Assembly (NCBI GenBank): GCA_019911785.1
Contig: JAIOJM010000179.1
Location: 1-11,615 of the forward strand
Reading direction: 5' to 3'
Length of the DNA stretch: 11,615 bases
Source: Sulfuricella sp.
GTDB taxonomy: Bacteria > Pseudomonadota > Gammaproteobacteria > Burkholderiales > Sulfuricellaceae
The notes beneath the pieces are model-generated. The model saw nothing but the letters and a program-made list of their open reading frames with translations, had not been told where the DNA came from and did no database searches. Of this stretch, positions 7,144 to 11,615 are shown one piece after another; positions within the stretch are counted from its first letter, which is position 1, and every line of letters starts with the position of its first letter. A program made the translations under genes and the position numbers.

Positions 7144-7929
7144 GTGACAGTGACCTTGTTCGGAGGGGCGGCGCTTATCGCCCTGTTGTATTTCGGCCTG
7201 CGGCTGGCCGGTGTTTCCAACTACTGGCGCGGCGTGATCAGCGGCGCGTTGCCGACCCTGGCGATCATGTTCTACAGCCTGAGCCACTGGCCCGGCGGCG
7301 ACGTGGTGGCTCTGCATCTGGCGCTGTACGTCGCCACGGCGATCGTGCTGACCCTGACGGGGGATCGAAAGGCCGGGGCACCGCGGCAGCCGTTGCACTG
7401 GATTCCGAAGATTATCATCGGCTTCTTTCTGATGCTGGCGCTGTTGATGGCGGGGTTCGTCTCGATTTCAATGAGCGGGCTGCCGCCTTCGATTGCCAAA
7501 TGGGTCATGCCTGATGCGGGAGGCAAGCAAATTTATACCGCTTTTTCCGGCGAGGTGCCGCATGACGAGGCAGCGGCCAAGGTCATCAGTCAGTACATGA
7601 AGAAATCCGAGCGGCAACGCCAGATGGGCTGGCGGATCGAGGTTGCCGGGCTCGACCAGCTCAGGCTCGGTCGGGCCGGTGAAGTCACCGTCAGCGCCAG
7701 CGACGGCGCGCAACAGCCACTGGAGGGCGCGACCGTGACGCTCAGCATCAAGCGGCCGGCCGACGGCGCGGATACGGGTAAACCGGCCAACTTGAGCGCT
7801 TTCGCGCCGGGGCGCTACCGCGCTCAGGTCGGGATGGACCGGCCTGGTCAGTGGGTGGCGGTGCTGCTGATCGAGCGCGGCCAGGACAAGTTCGAGACGG
7901 CCAAAGAGATCATCGTCCCGGCATTCTGA
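7144..7929 (+). CDS. ccoH: CcoH/FixH-like membrane protein with an atypical four-helix N-terminus
   Basis: A 261-residue protein in the position of ccoH, between ccoG and ccoI. The C-terminal half (about 125-261) resembles the FixH/YtkA-like periplasmic Ig-fold: a helical YMKKSERQRQMGWRIEV segment, then beta-rich sequence with APGRYRAQVGMDRPGQWVAVL and a final EIIVPAF. The N-terminal half is unlike ordinary CcoH, which is about 150-180 residues with one helix. Here four hydrophobic segments appear, at about 4-23, 31-48, 53-72 and 86-110. The DDYYK motif common in FixH is absent. CcoH is thought to stabilise assembly intermediates of cbb3 in the inner membrane; that role is inferred here from position and domain. 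Start GTG 7144 has GAGGGA at 7131-7136. The stop overlaps the ccoI start by one base (TGATG), implying translational coupling. Confidence 0.75.
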   Translation: MTVTLFGGAALIALLYFGLRLAGVSNYWRGVISGALPTLAIMFYSLSHWPGGDVVALHLALYVATAIVLTLTGDRKAGAPRQPLHWIPKIIIGFFLMLALLMAGFVSISMSGLPPSIAKWVMPDAGGKQIYTAFSGEVPHDEAAAKVISQYMKKSERQRQMGWRIEVAGLDQLRLGRAGEVTVSASDGAQQPLEGATVTLSIKRPADGADTGKPANLSAFAPGRYRAQVGMDRPGQWVAVLLIERGQDKFETAKEIIVPAF

Positions 7930-10340
7930 TGAGCAGCGCTGAAAAGACGTGTTACCACTGCGCCCTGCCCGTTCCGGCCGGCGCGCATTACCCCGTAATC
8001 ATTGAAGGCGAGTCGCACGAGATGTGCTGCCGCGGCTGTCAGGCGGTGGCGCAGACCATCGTCGACAACGGGCTGACCGACTATTACCGGCATCGCACCG
8101 CATTGCCCGGCGTCGGCCACGAAGTGGTGCCGGAAGAAGTGCAGAAGCTGGCGCTTTACGACCACCCCGGCATCCAGAAAAGCTTTGTCCGGCAAGAAGG
8201 CGAGCACGTCAAGGAAGCCTCTCTGATCCTCGAAGGTATTACCTGTGCCGCCTGCATCTGGCTCAACGAGCGTCACCTCAGGCAGCTGCCGGGCGTGCTC
8301 CAGGTTCAGGTCAACTACGCTACCCACCGCGCCCGCATCACCTGGGACGACCAGGTGATTCATCTCAGCAAGATCCTCGAAGAAATCCAGCTGCTCGGCT
8401 ACAACGCCCATCCCTATAGCGCCGAGCGCCAGGAAAGCCTGCGCCGCAAACGGCGGGCAAAAGATCTGCGCCGGATCGCCATTGCCGGGCTATCCTCCGG
8501 CCAGGTGATGATGCTGGCGGTGGCGCTGTACGCCGGCGCCGCATTCGGCATGGAGGACAGCACGGCTGCGCTGTTGCGCTGGTTCAGCCTGGTGCTGACG
8601 CTGCCGGTGGTGTTCTATGCCGCTGTGCCGTTCTACCAGAGCGCCTGGAATGCCTTGCTCGGGAAGCGCCTGAACATGGACGTGCCGGTTTCCCTGGCCG
8701 TGATCGGCGCTTTCGCCGGCAGCGCCTGGGCCACGCTGCAGGGCCACGGCGTGGTGTACTACGACGCCATCACCATGTTCAGCCTGTTCCTGCTTTCCAG
8801 CCGCTTCCTTGAGCACGGCGCCCAGGAAAAGTCGGTCGAAGCGGCGGAAAACCTGCTCAAGCTCGCGCCGGCAATGGCCACCAGGGTATTGGATGGCGGC
8901 CAGCACCAGCCGGTGCCGGTGCTGGAGCTGAACGAGGGCGACACCATCCTGGCCAAGCCGGGCGAAGCCATCGCCGCCGACGCCGAAGTGATTGAAGGCG
9001 AAAGCACGGTGGACGAGGCGCTGCTGACCGGCGAGAGCCGTCCGGTACCGAAATGCACCGGGGCGCAGGTGATTGCCGGCAGCATCAATCTGGAAGGGCC
9101 GCTGCTGCTCCGCGTGACCGGAGTGGGTGAAAACACCGTGCTGGCGGGCATCGTCCGGCTGCTCGATCGGGCGGTGGCGGAGAAGCCGCGCCTGGCGCAG
9201 TTTGCCGATCGGGTGGCGGGGCATTTCACGGTCGGCCTGCTGATTCTGACGGCGATAGTCGGCGCTGTATGGTGGTGGCTGGATCCCGGGCAGGCATTCG
9301 GAATCATGCTGGCGGTGCTGGTGGTGACCTGCCCGTGCGCTTTGTCGCTCGCCGCGCCCACGACCTTTGCCGCTGCCGGCTCGCATCTGCTGCGGCACGG
9401 CATATTGCTGACGCGCGGCCACGCTCTGGAAACCCTGGCCAAGGTCAATCATGTGGTCTTTGACAAGACGGGTACCCTTACCTACGGCAAGCCGGTGCTG
9501 CAGCGCACCGTCACATTTTCCGAGCTGGACGAAGAGCGCTGCCTGTTGCTCGCAGCCAGCCTGGAACAGGCTTCGGAGCATCCGCTGGCGCAGAGTTTTC
9601 TGAGCCGGGTCGCCGGCACTGATTTGATTGCGGTTCAGGAAGCACAGAATCTGCCTGGCAAGGGCGTAAGCGGTTCCATCGCCGGTGTGCGCTATACCCT
9701 GGGCAATGCTGCCTTGGCTGGGTTCGAGCCGGTGGCGCTGCCGAGCGATCTGCCGGAAGGCGCCACGCGGGTGTGGTTGTGCGACGAGCGGCGCACCCTG
9801 GCGGTGTTCGTGCTGTCAGACGGCCTCCGGCCACAGGCCCGCGAGCTGGTCGGGCGGCTCAAGTCGGCAGGGGTGAGTGTCACCATCCTGAGCGGCGATG
9901 CGGCCGACGCGGTGGCCCACGTTGCCGCCGAGGCCGGCATCGAATCCTGGCAGGCCGCGCTGCGGCCGGAAGACAAGCTCAGGGCGCTGCGCGAACTTCA
10001 GCAGCGCGGCAATGTCGTAGCGATGGTGGGTGACGGCGTCAACGATGCGCCGGTGCTGGCCGGGGCCGATGTGTCCATCGCCATGGGTGGCGGCACCCAA
10101 GTTGCGCGGGCCAGCAGCGACATCGTATTACTGACGGAAAATCTGCTGGATATCCAGCGCGCCCTGCAGACCGGCCATGCGAGTATCGCCGTAATGCGCC
10201 AGAATTTCGCCTGGGCAATCGTTTACAATCTGCTCGCGCTGCCCTTTGCCGCAGTCGGCATGATACCGCCGTGGCTGGCCTCCATCGGCATGTCGACCAG
10301 CTCGCTGGTGGTGGTGCTGAATGCGCTGCGCCTGCGCTGA
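7929..10340 (+). CDS. ccoI: CcoI/FixI (CopA2-like) copper-transporting P1B-type ATPase
   Basis: An 803-residue copper P-type ATPase of the assembly type, which exports Cu to the periplasm for insertion into cbb3. In order: a cysteine-rich N-terminal metal-binding segment (C8, C11, C33, C34, C37) seen in this subfamily; a heavy-metal-associated domain with GITCAAC (C106, C109); membrane helices from about 185; the actuator loop with TGES (367-370); the transport motif C468-P-C470; the phosphorylated D512 in DKTGT; S549-E-H-P (HP at 551-552) for nucleotide binding; the hinge GDGVNDAP (701-708); and two final helices. All catalytic residues are intact. ATG 7929 overlaps the preceding stop. An in-frame extension upstream to 7851 would overlap ccoH fully and is rejected. 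ccoS follows 14 bases after the stop. Confidence 0.96.
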   Translation: MSSAEKTCYHCALPVPAGAHYPVIIEGESHEMCCRGCQAVAQTIVDNGLTDYYRHRTALPGVGHEVVPEEVQKLALYDHPGIQKSFVRQEGEHVKEASLILEGITCAACIWLNERHLRQLPGVLQVQVNYATHRARITWDDQVIHLSKILEEIQLLGYNAHPYSAERQESLRRKRRAKDLRRIAIAGLSSGQVMMLAVALYAGAAFGMEDSTAALLRWFSLVLTLPVVFYAAVPFYQSAWNALLGKRLNMDVPVSLAVIGAFAGSAWATLQGHGVVYYDAITMFSLFLLSSRFLEHGAQEKSVEAAENLLKLAPAMATRVLDGGQHQPVPVLELNEGDTILAKPGEAIAADAEVIEGESTVDEALLTGESRPVPKCTGAQVIAGSINLEGPLLLRVTGVGENTVLAGIVRLLDRAVAEKPRLAQFADRVAGHFTVGLLILTAIVGAVWWWLDPGQAFGIMLAVLVVTCPCALSLAAPTTFAAAGSHLLRHGILLTRGHALETLAKVNHVVFDKTGTLTYGKPVLQRTVTFSELDEERCLLLAASLEQASEHPLAQSFLSRVAGTDLIAVQEAQNLPGKGVSGSIAGVRYTLGNAALAGFEPVALPSDLPEGATRVWLCDERRTLAVFVLSDGLRPQARELVGRLKSAGVSVTILSGDAADAVAHVAAEAGIESWQAALRPEDKLRALRELQQRGNVVAMVGDGVNDAPVLAGADVSIAMGGGTQVARASSDIVLLTENLLDIQRALQTGHASIAVMRQNFAWAIVYNLLALPFAAVGMIPPWLASIGMSTSSLVVVLNALRLR

Positions 10341-10354
10341 TTGAGGATGTAGGA

Positions 10355-10543
10355 ATGACAGAGATACTGATTTTTTTGTTGGGCATGGCCGCGGTGATGG
10401 TACTTGTCGCCGGGATCGGCATTTTCTGGGCGATCAGGAACGGACAGTTCGAGGACATGGAAGGCCCGGCCCAGCGCATCCTGATGGATGACGACGATCC
10501 CCGCATTCCGCGCTATGCCGATTCGCGATCTAAGAAGCGATAA
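10355..10543 (+). CDS. ccoS: cbb3-type oxidase assembly protein CcoS
   Basis: A 62-residue single-span protein with the family pattern: N-terminal helix (about 4-26), then FWAIRNGQFEDMEGPAQRIL and the acidic DDDDPR. CcoS is needed for haem or copper cofactor insertion into cbb3 in Rhodobacter. ATG 10355 follows GAGGAT at 10343-10348. Normal gene order (G-H-I-S) supports the call. The C-terminus is basic (SRSKKR). Confidence 0.95.
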   Translation: MTEILIFLLGMAAVMVLVAGIGIFWAIRNGQFEDMEGPAQRILMDDDDPRIPRYADSRSKKR

Positions 10544-10580
10544 GTTGACGTGGCGGGGTGAATGGAACGGGGTTTTGAAC

Positions 10581-10613
10581 TAGAATTGGCCCAGTTTTGA
10601 AAAACTGGGTTTT
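10581..10613 (+). terminator. Hairpin with T-run between ccoS and the small membrane gene
   Basis: CCCAGTTT (10590-10597) pairs perfectly with AAACTGGG (10602-10609) around TGAA, and TTTT (10610-10613) follows. It can serve as a weak terminator for ccoGHIS. A -10-like TAGAAT at 10581-10586 would place a start near 10593, inside the hairpin; in that case it would instead be a 5' stem stabilising the downstream transcript. No convincing -35 is present (GTGAAT at 10558-10563 is the best candidate at 17-bp spacing). Confidence 0.6.
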
Positions 10614-10640
10614 GGCGGATTTTTAATTAAGGAGATATCA

Positions 10641-10721
10641 ATGGCTAAATTTGTGATGCCTGTCGTGGTGGCTTTAATGGTTTGGAGCTGGATCAGCTTT
10701 TTCTCCGTGATTCTGGCCTGA
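10641..10721 (+). CDS. 26-residue single-span membrane peptide, function unknown
   Basis: ATG 10641 is preceded by a near-perfect Shine-Dalgarno, AAGGAG at 10629-10634, six bases away. The 26 codons encode a start MAKF, then an almost wholly hydrophobic helix with VVVALMVWSW and ending SVILA. The only charged side chain is K3, which predicts N-terminus in the cytoplasm and C-terminus out. A strong terminator lies 20 bases downstream, so it is a complete small gene and not a remnant. I do not recognise the family. Position suggests a small accessory subunit or assembly partner of cbb3, by analogy with CcoM of Pseudomonas stutzeri or CydX of bd oxidase, but sequence similarity to these is not established. 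A chance short frame is possible, though the ribosome site argues against it. Confidence 0.6.
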   Translation: MAKFVMPVVVALMVWSWISFFSVILA

Positions 10722-10741
10722 TCAGGCATCGGAATGCCCAG

Positions 10742-10778
10742 AAAAAAGGCGGGGCGCCAAATGCGCCCCGCCTTTTTT
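10742..10778. terminator. Bidirectional intrinsic terminator between the small gene and rpoH
   Basis: GGCGGGGCGC (10748-10757) and GCGCCCCGCC (10763-10772) form a perfect 10-bp GC stem with loop CAAAT, flanked by AAAAAA (10742-10747) and TTTTTT (10773-10778). It should stop transcription from both directions and suits the convergent arrangement. A smaller hairpin, GGCAT-CGGA-ATGCC (10725-10738), precedes it. Confidence 0.95.
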
Positions 10779-10790
10779 GTTGCGGTGAGG

Positions 10791-11615
10791 TCAGGCGGCC
10801 TCGGCCACAATCGCCGTCTTCATTTTCTGCAAGGCTTTTTGTTCAATCTGGCGTATGCGTTCCGCGGATACGCCATACTCCGCAGCGAGCTCATGCAGCG
10901 TGGCGCTCGCGTCCTCGGTTAGCCAGCGCGCCTCGATGATGCGGCGGCTGCGGTCGTCGAGACCCTGCAGCGCGCTGGACAGGCCGCGCTCGCGCGACTG
11001 GCTGGTTTGTTCCTGCTCCAGCAGGGCTGCGGGTTCGTTGGTCGCATCGGCCGCGAGATAGGCGATCGGGCCGGTGCCTTCATCCTCGTCCCCGCCGTGG
11101 GTTTCCATGGAGATGTCCTGACCGCCCATGCGGCTTTCCATTTCCACCACTTCCTCCGGCTTCACGCCGAGGTCCTTGGCGATGCTGTTCACCTCATCCG
11201 GGCCGAGGTAGCCGAGACCCTTTTTCATGCTGCGCAGATTGAAGAACAGCTTGCGCTGCGCCTTGGTGGTGGCGACCTTGACCAGGCGCCAGTTGCGCAG
11301 GATGTATTCATGCATTTCTGCGCGGATCCAGTGGATGGCAAAGGAAACCAGCCGCACACCGCGCTCACCGTCGAAGCGGCGCACGGCTTTCATCAAGCCG
11401 ATGTTGCCTTCCTGAATCAGGTCCGCCTGGGGCAGGCCGTAACCCATGTAGCCGCGCGCGATATTCACCACCACGCGCAGGTGCGAAACCACCAGCATCC
11501 GCGCTGCTTCCACATCGTTGTCGCGCTTCAGCCGCAGCGCCAGTTCGTGCTCTTCCTCGGCGCTCAGCACCGGCATCGCCTTGACCGACTGGATATAGCT
11601 CTCCAGACTGCCGAC
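10791..11615 (-). CDS. rpoH: RNA polymerase heat-shock sigma factor RpoH (sigma-32), 5' end beyond window
   Basis: A minus-strand gene whose frame is open through the right edge; 274 residues are visible, so only about ten N-terminal residues of the usual 284 are missing. The visible start, [18 protein letters not shown], matches the RpoH N-terminus. Region 2 contains [16 protein letters not shown] (core binding) and [18 protein letters not shown] (-10 recognition). The RpoH box, QRKLFFNLR, which marks sigma-32, follows. Region 4.2 is [20 protein letters not shown] (-35 recognition). An acidic insertion, GGDEDEGTG, lies in region 3. It directs transcription of chaperone and protease genes on heat or envelope stress. 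An ATG at 11576 is internal, not the start. It is unrelated to the oxidase locus and separated from it by the bidirectional terminator. Confidence 0.97.
   Translation of the reverse strand, partial: VGSLESYIQSVKAMPVLSAEEEHELALRLKRDNDVEAARMLVVSHLRVVVNIARGYMGYGLPQADLIQEGNIGLMKAVRRFDGERGVRLVSFAIHWIRAEMHEYILRNWRLVKVATTKAQRKLFFNLRSMKKGLGYLGPDEVNSIAKDLGVKPEEVVEMESRMGGQDISMETHGGDEDEGTGPIAYLAADATNEPAALLEQEQTSQSRERGLSSALQGLDDRSRRIIEARWLTEDASATLHELAAEYGVSAERIRQIEQKALQKMKTAIVAEAA

Noticed and set aside
7851..7928. Longer ccoI start inside ccoH
   Set aside because: It would overlap the ccoH coding end completely; ATG 7929 coupled by TGATG gives the normal CcoI N-terminus.
8490..9581. 363-codon minus-strand open frame opposite ccoI
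   Set aside because: An antisense shadow of a GC-rich gene, with low-complexity His/Gln/Arg composition and no family features.

Overview
The window looks like chromosome from a betaproteobacterium, probably of the Nitrosomonadales / Gallionellaceae / Sulfuricellaceae type. This is a judgement from protein flavour (CcoN, FNR and RpoH sequences), fairly high GC and gene order; no search was run. It is a dense respiratory locus for the cbb3-type (high-affinity, microaerobic) cytochrome c oxidase, followed by the convergent heat-shock sigma factor gene rpoH. No mobile element, tRNA, rRNA or CRISPR array was seen, and no stretch over 300 bases lacks a gene.

Layout. (1) 13-1862, plus strand: three tightly packed genes, an Rrf2-family Fe-S regulator, a SCO/SenC copper chaperone lipoprotein (TTG start) and an FNR-type regulator. 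(2) 1863-2099: a regulatory interval with an FNR-like box centred exactly at -41.5 of a good -10 element, then a structured leader of about 120 nt. (3) 2100-5527: ccoN, ccoO, ccoQ and ccoP, ending in an intrinsic terminator; a REP-like palindrome lies between ccoN and ccoO. (4) 5581-10543: an AT-rich promoter-like interval with a perfect inverted repeat, then ccoG, an unusual four-helix CcoH/FixH-like gene, ccoI and ccoS. (5) 10544-10721: a hairpin, then a 26-codon membrane-peptide gene with a near-perfect Shine-Dalgarno. (6) A strong bidirectional terminator separates this from rpoH on the minus strand, whose 5' end is cut by the window edge.

How it fits together. FNR (oxygen) and the Rrf2 protein (Fe-S, NO or redox status) are the likely sensors. 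FNR would switch on ccoNOQP when oxygen falls. SCO, CcoG (cupric reductase) and CcoI (copper P-type ATPase) would supply copper for the CcoN active site, and CcoH and CcoS would complete assembly. The less ordinary parts are the 26-residue membrane peptide, the atypical CcoH-like protein, substitutions at functionally important FNR positions, and several palindromic elements in the non-coding gaps.
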